DNA from: Methanobrevibacter sp. | GTDB lineage: Archaea > Methanobacteriota > Methanobacteria > Methanobacteriales > Methanobacteriaceae | Length of the DNA: 40,422 nt | Reading direction: 5' to 3' | Assembly: GCA_024689425.1 (NCBI GenBank) | Contig: JAILDN010000023.1 | Coordinates: 1 to 40,422 of the forward strand | Notes under the pieces: model-generated | Database searches by the model: none | What the model saw: the letters and a program-made list of their open reading frames with translations, nothing else | Told to the model about the DNA's origin: nothing | Part shown: positions 9,286-18,338 of the stretch, piece after piece | How positions within the stretch are numbered: the first letter of the stretch is position 1 | Layout of the letters: each line of letters begins with the position of its first letter | Position numbers and translations under genes: made by a program

Positions 9286-10236
9286 ATGGACATACTAATA
9301 ATTGGTGCAGGTGCCGTTGGAATAGGCCTTGCAACATCACTACTTTCACAGAAGGTTAATGTTTCAATATTTGCAAGAGGCGAAACCGCAAAGGAAATAA
9401 GAAAAAACGGCCTTAAAAGAACTGGCCTTTTTACACACTACTCATTTACACCCAATGAATTCAACGTTTATGAAGATTACTGTGAAATTCCTGCCAATTC
9501 ATTTGATTATGTACTTGTATCAAGCAAGACAACCTCAAATAATGAAATAAGCAAAAAGTTAAACGAAAACAGAAGTATTCTAAAAGATGGCTTTAAGATT
9601 TTGATATGTCAGAATGGGTTTGGAAACGATGAGGCCTACTTAAGATTCTTTAAAAAAGAAGAGGTATTCTGCGCCCGAATCATTACAGGATTTACAAGGC
9701 CTGAGCGCTATATCAGTGAAGTTACAGTTTACACAGAGCCAATATTGCTTGGATCACTTCAAGGCCAGGACATCACACACCTCAGGGAAATGGCGGATAA
9801 AATTACCGCATCCGGCATTAACTGTGAGCTAACCGAAAACCTGGACCAATACTTATGGGCGAAAATGCTATATAACTGTACTTTAAATCCTTTAGGAGCA
9901 ATTTTGGATGTTACCTATGGAAAATTGACTGAAAACGAATACTCAAAAGAACTGATGGACAGAATTATCGATGAGATATTTGAAGTCATTGAAGCCTCAC
10001 CATATACGACCCTATGGGACAATGCGGACGAATACAGGAAAATATTCTACTCAAAACTGGTCCCTGATACATACAATCACTATTCATCAACACATCAGGA
10101 CATAAAAAGAAAAATAAAAACGGAAATCGACACCCTAAACGGCAAAGTCATAGAACTTGGAGATGAATATGGTGTCGATGTAAGCACGAATAAGATAATC
10201 TACAATTTAATCAAAGCTATTGAAAGCGAATTTTAG
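9286..10236 (+). CDS. 2-dehydropantoate 2-reductase (ketopantoate reductase family)
   Basis: N-terminal GAGAVGIGLATSL Rossmann motif; LWAKMLYNCTLNPLGAILDVTYG. Confidence 0.88.
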   Translation: MDILIIGAGAVGIGLATSLLSQKVNVSIFARGETAKEIRKNGLKRTGLFTHYSFTPNEFNVYEDYCEIPANSFDYVLVSSKTTSNNEISKKLNENRSILKDGFKILICQNGFGNDEAYLRFFKKEEVFCARIITGFTRPERYISEVTVYTEPILLGSLQGQDITHLREMADKITASGINCELTENLDQYLWAKMLYNCTLNPLGAILDVTYGKLTENEYSKELMDRIIDEIFEVIEASPYTTLWDNADEYRKIFYSKLVPDTYNHYSSTHQDIKRKIKTEIDTLNGKVIELGDEYGVDVSTNKIIYNLIKAIESEF

Positions 10237-10529
10237 TTTCCCAATCTTTCCAATAGCTCTATTATTTTCTTGTTTTGGTCTATAAGTTCCTTATTTTGTA
10301 ATATTAAGATATCTAACTTTTGATCTGTTGTAGACATTTCTCTAGGTTTGCTAGGTATTTGCTGATTATTCTCATCAACTTGAGGTTTGGATGTTTTTAC
10401 ACGGTTTGAAAAGCGTTTGATAGGTGTTTCTTGATGCCTTGAAGGATTTTCTTTCCTGAGGCGTGTTCCACAATCAACACAGTAAACATTGTCATCACTG
10501 TATTCTTTTTTGCATTTAGGACAAAACAT
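10233..10529 (-). CDS. Zinc-ribbon domain protein
   Basis: MFCPKCKKEYSDDNVYCVDCGTRL. Confidence 0.82.
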   Translation of the reverse strand: MFCPKCKKEYSDDNVYCVDCGTRLRKENPSRHQETPIKRFSNRVKTSKPQVDENNQQIPSKPREMSTTDQKLDILILQNKELIDQNKKIIELLERLGN

Positions 10530-10648
10530 TTTTAATCACCCCAACAATTGAGTAAATAATTAATTATCCATAATATTATTTATACTTTATTATTAAATTG
10601 TACATAAAACCGTTCAGGACATTCTAAAAACTTAAATAGTAGTAGGTA

Positions 10649-10701
10649 GTAAAATAGTATTGTTCATATTTTACATACTATTTTTTTATAATATGAACAA
10701 T
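10649..10701. repeat. Overlapping inverted repeats upstream of an SseB-like gene
   Basis: ATTGTTCATATT (10659-10670) / AATATGAACAAT (10690-10701); competing AAAATAGTA (10651-10659) / TACTATTTT (10676-10684) and GTAAAATA (10649-10656) / TATTTTAC (10667-10674). Confidence 0.75.
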
Positions 10702-10712
10702 GGTGATGGTTA

Positions 10713-10751
10713 ATGATAAGCATTCGTTTGTATTCCTTTAGTGGTGTTTAG
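10713..10751 (+). CDS. Possible 12-aa leader peptide (MISIRLYSFSGV)
   Basis: Strong SD GGTGAT (10702-10707), 5 nt before ATG, immediately after the inverted repeat. Confidence 0.3.
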   Translation: MISIRLYSFSGV

Positions 10752-10812
10752 GAAGAGAATGCTTATTTGTTTAAAAGAAACTTATTTTGAAGAATTATTT
10801 ATAGTGATTATT

Positions 10813-11298
10813 ATGAGTGAACTAAAAGAATTAATTCAAAAATTTATAGAACTCGATGACAGTTTAAATGAAAAAGCAGAACAGTTGGAAGAATCAGAAG
10901 AAGCTTATGAAAAGTTTGAAGCTGACCACATTGACCAAATCAATGAATTGAACGAAACTTATCATGAAATAGAACATATGGTATTCCATGAGGAATTCAT
11001 AATTGTTTCCAACCAATCAAATGAGGAAAAGGAAGTTGTTGCATTAATTATCAGTGATGAAGAAGCAGAAGATGAAGAATTTGTTATTCCTGTATTCACT
11101 GATGAGGAAGAAGCTGAAATAGCTATCGAAGAATTCAAAGAACAATTCGGAGAAATAGAATTTACCTGCGAGAAAAAAGCTGGAAACGAAATAGTTGAAG
11201 ACCACCACGATGACGAGGATTTCGTAGGTCTTGCGATTAACGCACCTCAATGGGACTTCGTAATTGCAACTGAAGATGTCCACGACTGCAGCGAGTAG
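10813..11298 (+). CDS. Acidic SseB-like domain protein
   Basis: FVIPVFTDEEEAEIAIEEF and FVGLAINAPQ resemble SseB N-terminal domain motifs; ATG at 10813 with upstream GTGAT. Confidence 0.6.
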   Translation: MSELKELIQKFIELDDSLNEKAEQLEESEEAYEKFEADHIDQINELNETYHEIEHMVFHEEFIIVSNQSNEEKEVVALIISDEEAEDEEFVIPVFTDEEEAEIAIEEFKEQFGEIEFTCEKKAGNEIVEDHHDDEDFVGLAINAPQWDFVIATEDVHDCSE

Positions 11299-11300
11299 AC

Positions 11301-11576
11301 ATGATGAAATTCATATGCCCAACATTAGGCGAAGATCACGAAAGGGATTTCCTTGTAACAGGAACCCTAGATGATTTTAAGATAATAGTATTTTCTGATT
11401 TGGAAAACTACAATGAAGGATTTGAATATTTAAAAATAGCTGACTATGAACCATGTGAAGTCTCAATAGACTTATTCAAAAATTTGGCTGAAAATGATGA
11501 TGAGTTTAATGGTCTTGTTTTGAATATTCACTCTGAAAAGAAAATTATTACAAAAGAAGAAATCAAGAAGCTATAA
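11301..11576 (+). CDS. Small SseB-like domain protein
   Basis: KIIVFSDLENYNEGFEYLKI and FNGLVLNIHSEKKIITKEEI match the pattern of the flanking SseB-like paralogs. Confidence 0.55.
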   Translation: MMKFICPTLGEDHERDFLVTGTLDDFKIIVFSDLENYNEGFEYLKIADYEPCEVSIDLFKNLAENDDEFNGLVLNIHSEKKIITKEEIKKL

Positions 11577-11834
11577 TTCTTCTTCATCTTCTTCAATAAT
11601 ATCATTATTATAATATTTATATCTGTAAGACATTTTAAATCCAGATATAGCTTCTCTTCTTGGTCTGCGTTTTTTGATTATCCTTTCTGTATTTTTATAC
11701 TCCTCTTGGTAATGCTTATTCAAGTTTTTATTTTCACGAAAATAACTTCCACGTTGTCTTTGGTGAGGAGCCTTATACATTCTTTTTCTAAGTAAACGCC
11801 TGCGACCAGTCACTAATTTTAACACAAAAACCAC
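11571..11834 (-). CDS. Hypothetical Arg/Lys-rich small protein
   Basis: 87-aa open frame with basic N-terminal part and acidic tail; start uncertain. Confidence 0.5.
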   Translation of the reverse strand: MVFVLKLVTGRRRLLRKRMYKAPHQRQRGSYFRENKNLNKHYQEEYKNTERIIKKRRPRREAISGFKMSYRYKYYNNDIIEEDEEEL

Positions 11835-12032
11835 TTATTTCTTATTTCTGTTTAAGTTTTTAGTTGCAGATTTATCTAAAGTAGCTTGGATTTCATCAAT
11901 TCTTTCAACTACAACTTTAATAGCTTGTTCACCTTGACGAGTAGGGTTAATACCTTGTTCAACAAGTAATGCGTCCCTGATATCTCTTAACCTATCAATT
12001 GAATCAATTTTCATTATTGTACTGTAAAACAT
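11835..12032 (-). CDS. Hypothetical small protein
   Basis: MFYSTIMKIDSIDRLRDIRDALLVEQGINPTRQGEQ...; GGAG SD upstream of ATG at 12032. Confidence 0.55.
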   Translation of the reverse strand: MFYSTIMKIDSIDRLRDIRDALLVEQGINPTRQGEQAIKVVVERIDEIQATLDKSATKNLNRNKK

Positions 12033-12151
12033 TCTAACATGTCTCCTTAATAACTTACTATATAATATGAATCTCCTGATAAAAAACACTTTTGTTGGAA
12101 ATAATTTTGCCAATAGACCAATTTAAATAATTGAAAAATTAATTAATTATT

Positions 12152-13057
12152 ATGTTTGAAAAATTACAAGTAATCTATTTGGCAGGAGGTTGCTTTTGGG
12201 GTGTTGAAGCATATATTTCAAGATTGAAAGGAGTCAATCAAACGGAAGTCGGCTATGCCAACGGGCGGGATTTGGCACCGACCTATGAAAAAGTATGTAC
12301 AGGAAAAACAGGCCATGCGGAATGTGTCAAGGTCACTTTCAATCCCCAAATCATCTCTTTAACTGAAATCTTGGAGGAATTTTTCAAAATAATTAATCCC
12401 TACAGTCTCAACAGGCAAGGAGCAGATGTCGGAACACAATACAGGACAGGAATTTACTGGCAGGACCCATCACAGAGAAGTACCATTGTAAAATTTTTAA
12501 ATGAAAAACAAAAGCAAGCCGAAAAAAAGATTGTTGTCGAAGCCCATGAAATCGGCAATTTTTTCCCGGCCGAAGACTATCATCAGAAGTATCTTGAAAA
12601 AAACCCGCAGGGCTATTGCCATGTTGATTTATCTTTAATAGACGATAAAGAATTCAACCACTTAAGTCCAGAAGAGTATAAAATAACACAGCTTTCAATG
12701 ACAGAACTGCCACATAGTGGAAAATATGATGACTTTTTTGAAGAAGGTATATATGTAGATGTTGTAAATGGTGAAGTTCTCTTCACTTCAAAGGACAAAT
12801 TCAAATCAAACTGCGGCTGGCCATCATTTTCAGCATCTGCAAGTGACGATGCCATAGTCAAACACAGGGACTTCAGCTTTGGAATGGTAAGGACCGAAGT
12901 TCGAAGCAGAAAGGCAAATTCGCACTTGGGCCATGAATTCAATGACGGGCCAAACGAATCAAAAAGATACTGCATCAATTCTGCAGCTTTACGGTTCATA
13001 TCCAAAAAAGACTTAAAAAAAGAAGGATATGAAGAATACATTAGTCTTTTTGACTAA
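12152..13057 (+). CDS. msrAB: Bifunctional peptide methionine sulfoxide reductase MsrA/MsrB
   Basis: GGCFWGVEAYISRLKGV (MsrA) and CGWPSFSAS...RTEVRSRKANSHLGHEFNDGP...RYCINSAALRF (MsrB). Confidence 0.95.
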   Translation: MFEKLQVIYLAGGCFWGVEAYISRLKGVNQTEVGYANGRDLAPTYEKVCTGKTGHAECVKVTFNPQIISLTEILEEFFKIINPYSLNRQGADVGTQYRTGIYWQDPSQRSTIVKFLNEKQKQAEKKIVVEAHEIGNFFPAEDYHQKYLEKNPQGYCHVDLSLIDDKEFNHLSPEEYKITQLSMTELPHSGKYDDFFEEGIYVDVVNGEVLFTSKDKFKSNCGWPSFSASASDDAIVKHRDFSFGMVRTEVRSRKANSHLGHEFNDGPNESKRYCINSAALRFISKKDLKKEGYEEYISLFD

Positions 13058-13177
13058 TATCTCAAATCCATATTATTCCACTCTAAAATTATTGTCACAA
13101 CTTATAAAAAATTGCCCTCACTTACAAACTTTCCAAAGAAAAAATACTATAAAGACCAAACACAATAGTTAATAACA

Positions 13178-13552
13178 ATGAAAGTTGAAGACATTAAAAA
13201 TCCTGAATTGAAACAGTACATTACAATGAGTTATATGCATGAGGAAAACAATAACTCCGAAATGGTTGAAAAAACAAATAAACAAATCAAAGAGTATTTG
13301 AAAGATAATGATTTTATCATATCAACTGAAAATGGAAAGTTAGTCAAAATTCCATACGGCAATGACGGAAACTATGTCATTCCAATTTTTACTGACCTGG
13401 CTGAATATAATCGTGGTATGGAATATTATAGATTAAACAATATGGATGAAAATAAGGATTTTACTTTGGGAAAAATAGAAAAAATAGATGATCCCAATTT
13501 CTTAGGATATCTAATTAACATAGCCAGCGTCAGCTATATTACTCAGCTTTAA
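13178..13552 (+). CDS. SseB-like domain protein
   Basis: YVIPIFTDLAEYNRGMEYYRL and FLGYLINIASV. Confidence 0.6.
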   Translation: MKVEDIKNPELKQYITMSYMHEENNNSEMVEKTNKQIKEYLKDNDFIISTENGKLVKIPYGNDGNYVIPIFTDLAEYNRGMEYYRLNNMDENKDFTLGKIEKIDDPNFLGYLINIASVSYITQL

Positions 13553-14414
13553 AGAAGCTGTCGTCAATTTGATTTACGATTTCAACGAATCTTTTTGAAA
13601 CTTCACCGTCAGGATCGATTGTTGATACGACACCGTCTTGATTTGGTGAATCGCTTACTTTTTCTGTCAATGGCAAGTCTCCGAAATATTCGATTTCCAT
13701 CTCTTCGGAAAATGATTCACCATCACCGACACCGAAAATATTTAATTTTTCACCGCAGTGAGGACAGATGTAATAAGCCATGTTTTCAATAAGCCCTATG
13801 TTTTTAACATTCAGCATATTGACCATCCTTACACATTTCAAAACGTCTTCCTGTGACACAACATTCGGTGTAGTTACCATCATTACAGCATCGATGTTAG
13901 GAATAGTCTGTAAAACGGTTAACGGTTCATCTCCAGTTCCCGGAGGGTTATCGATGATTAACACGTCAAGTGGACCCCATTCTACTTCCGCAATCAATTG
14001 CTTGATGGAACCTGATTTCTGTGGCCCTCTCCATATGATTGGAGTGTCGATACTTTCCAACATGAATGCCATTGACATTACTTTCAAACCGCTTGGAGCT
14101 TCAATAGGAACCATATTGCGGTTTTCATTAATGTATAACTGTTCACCTTCCAAACCAAGCATTTTTGGAATATTAGGTCCATGGATATCAGCATCCAAAA
14201 TACCTGTGGAGAACCCTAACTTTTGGAAAGTTTCAGCAAGGTTTGCTGCAACAGTGGATTTTCCGACTCCGCCCTTTCCACTCATGACGGCTATCTTGTA
14301 CTTGATTTGGCCTAAGTTTCTTGCCAATTTAATTTCTTGCTCAATCATCTGCTTTTGTTGTTCGGGAGTCATTTCGCCCCCATGACCATGACCATGATGT
14401 TGTTGTTCTGCCAT
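13539..14414 (-). CDS. Mrp/NBP35-family Fe-S cluster carrier ATPase with His-rich N-terminus
   Basis: MSGKGGVGKSTVAANLA, DADIHGPNIPKMLG, CPHCGE; N-terminal HHGHGHGG. Confidence 0.93.
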   Translation of the reverse strand: MAEQQHHGHGHGGEMTPEQQKQMIEQEIKLARNLGQIKYKIAVMSGKGGVGKSTVAANLAETFQKLGFSTGILDADIHGPNIPKMLGLEGEQLYINENRNMVPIEAPSGLKVMSMAFMLESIDTPIIWRGPQKSGSIKQLIAEVEWGPLDVLIIDNPPGTGDEPLTVLQTIPNIDAVMMVTTPNVVSQEDVLKCVRMVNMLNVKNIGLIENMAYYICPHCGEKLNIFGVGDGESFSEEMEIEYFGDLPLTEKVSDSPNQDGVVSTIDPDGEVSKRFVEIVNQIDDSFFKAE

Positions 14415-14432
14415 TCAAATCACTTCTCTCAT

Positions 14433-15764
14433 TTAATTAAATTTTTTACTTACCTCTTCAACTGCAAGTATTAACGGGTCTGTAACCATAGATACAGGAG
14501 GTGCATAAGCAAATTCTATATTGCTTAAATCAAAGCATGTTAAACCTTCAGTAATAGCTAAAGTCATAGTATCGATTCTTTCAGCCACCCTTTCTTCAGC
14601 TATTATTTGACAACCTATAATGGTTCCATTTCCATCACAAATAACTTTAATATCCATCGGTTTTGCATTAGGATAGTAGCGTGCCCTTGTAAGCGCTTCA
14701 ACTTTTTGCACAACCGGCCTGATTCTATTTTGCTGAGCAAAACTGCTGGTATAACCTACTGCACCGAATTCCAATTTTCCGACTTTGGAAACCATTGAAT
14801 TTAAAACCGGATTGAATTTGGATTTTTTGTTACAGATTGTACGTGCCAATGTTTTTGATTCACGAACTGCAGTTGTACCTAACTGTGAAATGGTATTGGA
14901 TCCCAAAATCAAGTCTTTTGATTCAACACAATCTCCAACTGCATATACGTCTTCCACTGAAGTTTCCATCCGATCATTGACAAGAATTGCCCATCTTCCA
15001 ATTTCACAACCTGCCATACGGGCAAGTTCGAGTTCTGCCCTTACACCTGTAGCTAAAATAACCATGTCTGCATCAATGAGGTCTTTATCTCCAAAGCAGG
15101 CCTTTTCAACCTTTTCATCACCAATCAATTTAGTGATTGGCTTTCCTAAAACAACATTGATGCCTTCACTTTCAAGATATTCAACCAAGATATCTGACAT
15201 ATCCTTATCAAGAGACCTTGGAACAATTTGAGGCATCATTTCACTCAATGTTACATTCAATCCTTGTTTCATCAATGCAAAAGCTATTTCGATACCTATT
15301 AAACCTGCACCAGTGACAATTGCGCTTTTGGCATCTTTCATTGCTTCTTGAACTTTTATTCCATCTTCGATATTTCTGATTTGGAAAACACCCTCCAGAT
15401 CCACTCCATCCATAGGAGGAACAAATGGATTTCCACCAGTAGCTAAAACCAATTTATCGTATTTGATTTCAGTCTCTTTGGAATTGCTTTCATAAGTCAC
15501 AGTTTTAGCATCACTATCAACAGCTGTAACTTCAACTTCAGTGATAATATCAATATCTTTAGCTTTATAATCTTCAGGAGTCCTCATTATAATGTCATCA
15601 AAAGATTTGATTGTTCCAGATAAGACGTAAGGAATGGCACACGGAGAGTATGCAACCTTATTATCTCTTGTAAGAACAACAATCTCACAATCTTTGTCAA
15701 GTTTACGAATGTTTGAAGCTGTAGATATACCTCCAGCTCCTCCACCGACAATCACTACTTTCAT
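14433..15764 (-). CDS. FAD-dependent oxidoreductase, CoA-disulfide reductase/NADH oxidase-like
   Basis: VVIVGGGAGGISTASNIRKLD, SPCAIPYVLSG, VTGAGLIGIEIAFAL, VYAVGDCVE. Confidence 0.9.
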   Translation of the reverse strand: MKVVIVGGGAGGISTASNIRKLDKDCEIVVLTRDNKVAYSPCAIPYVLSGTIKSFDDIIMRTPEDYKAKDIDIITEVEVTAVDSDAKTVTYESNSKETEIKYDKLVLATGGNPFVPPMDGVDLEGVFQIRNIEDGIKVQEAMKDAKSAIVTGAGLIGIEIAFALMKQGLNVTLSEMMPQIVPRSLDKDMSDILVEYLESEGINVVLGKPITKLIGDEKVEKACFGDKDLIDADMVILATGVRAELELARMAGCEIGRWAILVNDRMETSVEDVYAVGDCVESKDLILGSNTISQLGTTAVRESKTLARTICNKKSKFNPVLNSMVSKVGKLEFGAVGYTSSFAQQNRIRPVVQKVEALTRARYYPNAKPMDIKVICDGNGTIIGCQIIAEERVAERIDTMTLAITEGLTCFDLSNIEFAYAPPVSMVTDPLILAVEEVSKKFN

Positions 15765-15897
15765 TTTAACAAAACCTTTTTCATAAAATTAATTATTTAA
15801 CACTATATAATATAATAATTGAACCTATAAATAATTAAAGTATTTTTGGAAAAAAAATAAATTATATTATCAATTATGAAATAATTGACAATTTAAA

Positions 15898-16284
15898 TTA
15901 AATAATAACGCCTACAATAAACAACAAAGTAGAAACTATTACAATTATTTCCGCTATAACAAATGTCTCTTCGTACTCTATTAATTTAAATGAACAGTAA
16001 AATGACAACAATAGACTTAACATTGGATATAGCATTAATCTATCTTCATTAATCATTCTTACATGAAATATTGAACCAAAAACAGATATTATACCAATAA
16101 TTATTGCCAAAATACCAAAAATCTTCAATGCTCGGATTTTTTTAGCTTTAAAACCATCATTTTTAATGGGTGAAGAAACATTTTGAGGAATTTCTTGGCG
16201 TATTTCGGGGTTTAATCTAGTTCCACAATTTTCGCAAAATAGAGAATTATCTTCTGCTATCTTTCCACAGTTTGGACATTCCAT
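15898..16284 (-). CDS. Zinc-ribbon membrane protein
   Basis: MECPNCGKIAEDNSLFCENCGTRLNPE followed by three or four TM segments. Confidence 0.78.
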   Translation of the reverse strand: MECPNCGKIAEDNSLFCENCGTRLNPEIRQEIPQNVSSPIKNDGFKAKKIRALKIFGILAIIIGIISVFGSIFHVRMINEDRLMLYPMLSLLLSFYCSFKLIEYEETFVIAEIIVIVSTLLFIVGVII

Positions 16285-16355
16285 TGTTCATCCTCCTAAA
16301 CAGCCATTTCATTTTAGAAATCACTTGTTATTATATAATTATTATATTTAAAATA

Positions 16356-16856
16356 TTAATAATTTGTTATAATAATCTCATTTAACATTTTTTGAAGATA
16401 AGTCTTTTTAAAAACGAATACCCTCTTGTTTATTTTCCTATCGTTTAGGATTTCTTCTTCATTTAAGCGAAATGCCGCCAGATATTTCGTATCCCCCGCC
16501 CTTAGATTATGGGCATGATTTGTATCAATCATCCCCTTAATATATTCATAGTCCTTTTTGATTAAATCCAAGTCTTGGGTAATGTCAAAAAACTCCAAAT
16601 CGGTGATGATGTCATTGAAATACCATATGATACATATCTTATTGAAGTCAATTAGTTCTTTAAATGAAATTAAGTCATTATAATCAATTGAAGTCAGTTT
16701 AAAATGAGCTTTCGGGTATCTTCTGCGACAATTCTTATAGCCATATTCAAGAATAGCTACTTTGATGTTAATGCTTTCAATCGCATCAATTACTTCATCG
16801 TCTATATCACTAATGGACTTTCCAATTAAGCTTTCAAATTCATCCATTTGAATCAA
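16356..16856 (-). CDS. Diverged MutH/Sau3AI-like protein
   Basis: AHNLRAGDTKYLAA resembles the MutH/Sau3AI AHxLxxGDTxYLGA motif; N-terminal LIGKSISDI and VAILEYGY also fit; catalytic positions look altered. Confidence 0.5.
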   Translation of the reverse strand: MIQMDEFESLIGKSISDIDDEVIDAIESINIKVAILEYGYKNCRRRYPKAHFKLTSIDYNDLISFKELIDFNKICIIWYFNDIITDLEFFDITQDLDLIKKDYEYIKGMIDTNHAHNLRAGDTKYLAAFRLNEEEILNDRKINKRVFVFKKTYLQKMLNEIIITNY

Positions 16857-16876
16857 AAAATAAAAAAAGAGAGGAA

Positions 16877-17557
16877 TTAATCAAAATTAATTCCGGTAAT
16901 TCTTAAACCACCATAATGGGATTTATATTTGATGTTTAATCCAATCAATAATGGTGTGATTTTTTCAATGATACGTGCTTTTTCCAAAATTCCCGTGTCA
17001 ATTGTTTTAATTCCAGGGATTTTGTCAATGATTTCAGCAGCGATTTCTTTGGATTCCTTATCATCACCTGCAATCAAACAGTCACAGTCGATTTCTTCAG
17101 GGATGTTTGCCAAGTGTGAGTTAGAAATATTACAGAATGCGCAGATTACTTTTGCGCCGGTACCTTCCAATATTTTTGCAGTTCTCTCAGCAGCAGATCC
17201 TTCCATTAAATCTACAAATCTAAATGGTTTTCCACCTATTGCAGTTTCTAAAGGTACAGTTGCATCCATAACTATTTTGTTTTCGCAGAATTCTTTAATT
17301 CCTTCCAATGTCGGTTTTTGAGCAGCCAAAGGTACGGTGATAATCAAAACGTCCCCTTCTTTTGCAGCATCTTCATTTGCCATTCCCTTCATTGTTGATA
17401 AATCATAATCCGCCAAGTCTTTTTTAGCCTGTTCAACAACTTCAAGTGCTTTTTCTTCTTTTCTAGAACCTATGATAACGTCAACACCTTCAATAGCTAA
17501 TCTTTCACCGATTCCTAAACCTTGAGGTCCAGTTCCACCAATAATACTTACAATCAT
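16877..17557 (-). CDS. npdG: NADPH-dependent F420 reductase (F420H2:NADP oxidoreductase)
   Basis: IGGTGPQGLGIGERLA, VIIGSRKEEKA, MDATVPLETAIGGKPFRF, CDCLIAGDD. Confidence 0.95.
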   Translation of the reverse strand: MIVSIIGGTGPQGLGIGERLAIEGVDVIIGSRKEEKALEVVEQAKKDLADYDLSTMKGMANEDAAKEGDVLIITVPLAAQKPTLEGIKEFCENKIVMDATVPLETAIGGKPFRFVDLMEGSAAERTAKILEGTGAKVICAFCNISNSHLANIPEEIDCDCLIAGDDKESKEIAAEIIDKIPGIKTIDTGILEKARIIEKITPLLIGLNIKYKSHYGGLRITGINFD

Positions 17558-17600
17558 TTTTTCACCTAGTTATTATTATATATTTTTTAGTAAAAATATC

Positions 17601-18149
17601 TTATTTTTTATCAAACAAGATGCCACCAACGAATATCAGATATTCAGGCAGGCGATTGTCTTTCGCATATAAAATTTTAAATCCAAAAATATCTTCAATT
17701 AACTGATCAACATTTCCGCCTAAAGATTCTATGGAATATCTCATTTTAAATGGCATTTTGCAGGGCATTCCGAATTCACGAGTGCATTTCATGCATAAAT
17801 TACAGTTTCCCAAAAACAAAGCATATGAATTCTCATCCTCTAATGTATAAATGTCATTCATCAGTTTGACTTTCATTCGCTCCAATCTTTTTAAAATGAA
17901 CTCCAATTCTTTATCTGAATATTCCATAGCCAATTCTTCATCTGAAAAATCAAGCTTAAATGCAATAATCTTAAGTTTATTGAAAGAATTCCAGACTTCC
18001 ATCACATCAAAATCAAATGGTGGACAGTTCCAATTTTTCCCGTAATTTTCACATTCTTCACATAGGCCCATGAAACGTTCAATATCAACATAGTTTTCTA
18101 TAAACTCTTCGACATCAACATCGGCTGTGAGTTTTTTAATTTCAACCAT
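17601..18149 (-). CDS. DUF2284 metal-binding domain protein
   Basis: CEECENYGKNWNCPPFDFD and CNLCMKCTREFGMPCKMP. Confidence 0.82.
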   Translation of the reverse strand: MVEIKKLTADVDVEEFIENYVDIERFMGLCEECENYGKNWNCPPFDFDVMEVWNSFNKLKIIAFKLDFSDEELAMEYSDKELEFILKRLERMKVKLMNDIYTLEDENSYALFLGNCNLCMKCTREFGMPCKMPFKMRYSIESLGGNVDQLIEDIFGFKILYAKDNRLPEYLIFVGGILFDKK

Positions 18150-18301
18150 GTTAATACTTATAAAATGAAATGTTAATAAATATTTCTAAAATTGAATTTT
18201 AAAAAAAGAAATAATAAGATGTGAAGAAAAGCTCTTTAGGCTTTTACAGTTACTTTGTTTGCAAAATATATATTTTTGCGAAACGAAAATTATTTAAAAA
18301 A

Positions 18302-18330
18302 AGTAAAAAAAGAGCTATCATAAGATAGCT
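18302..18330 (-). terminator. Hairpin terminator after mch
   Basis: AGCTATC (18313-18319) / GATAGCT (18324-18330) followed on the minus strand by TCTTTTTTTACTTTTTTT. Confidence 0.72.
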
Positions 18331-18338
18331 AGTTAAGT

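Noticed and set aside
10741-10812. N-terminal extension (GTG start) of the SseB-like ORF
   Set aside because: No SD at the GTG; the ATG at 10813 has a GTGAT SD-like element and starts a normal-looking protein.
13780-15231. Long plus-strand ORFs (13780-14385, 14785-15231) opposite the Mrp/NBP35 and FAD-oxidoreductase genes, and similar antisense ORFs elsewhere (381-743, 6118-6438, 7280-7618, 12613-13041, 16929-17321, 27206-27538)
   Set aside because: They lie wholly antisense to well-supported genes, have unusual Ser/Ile-rich composition and lack domain motifs; they are shadow ORFs.
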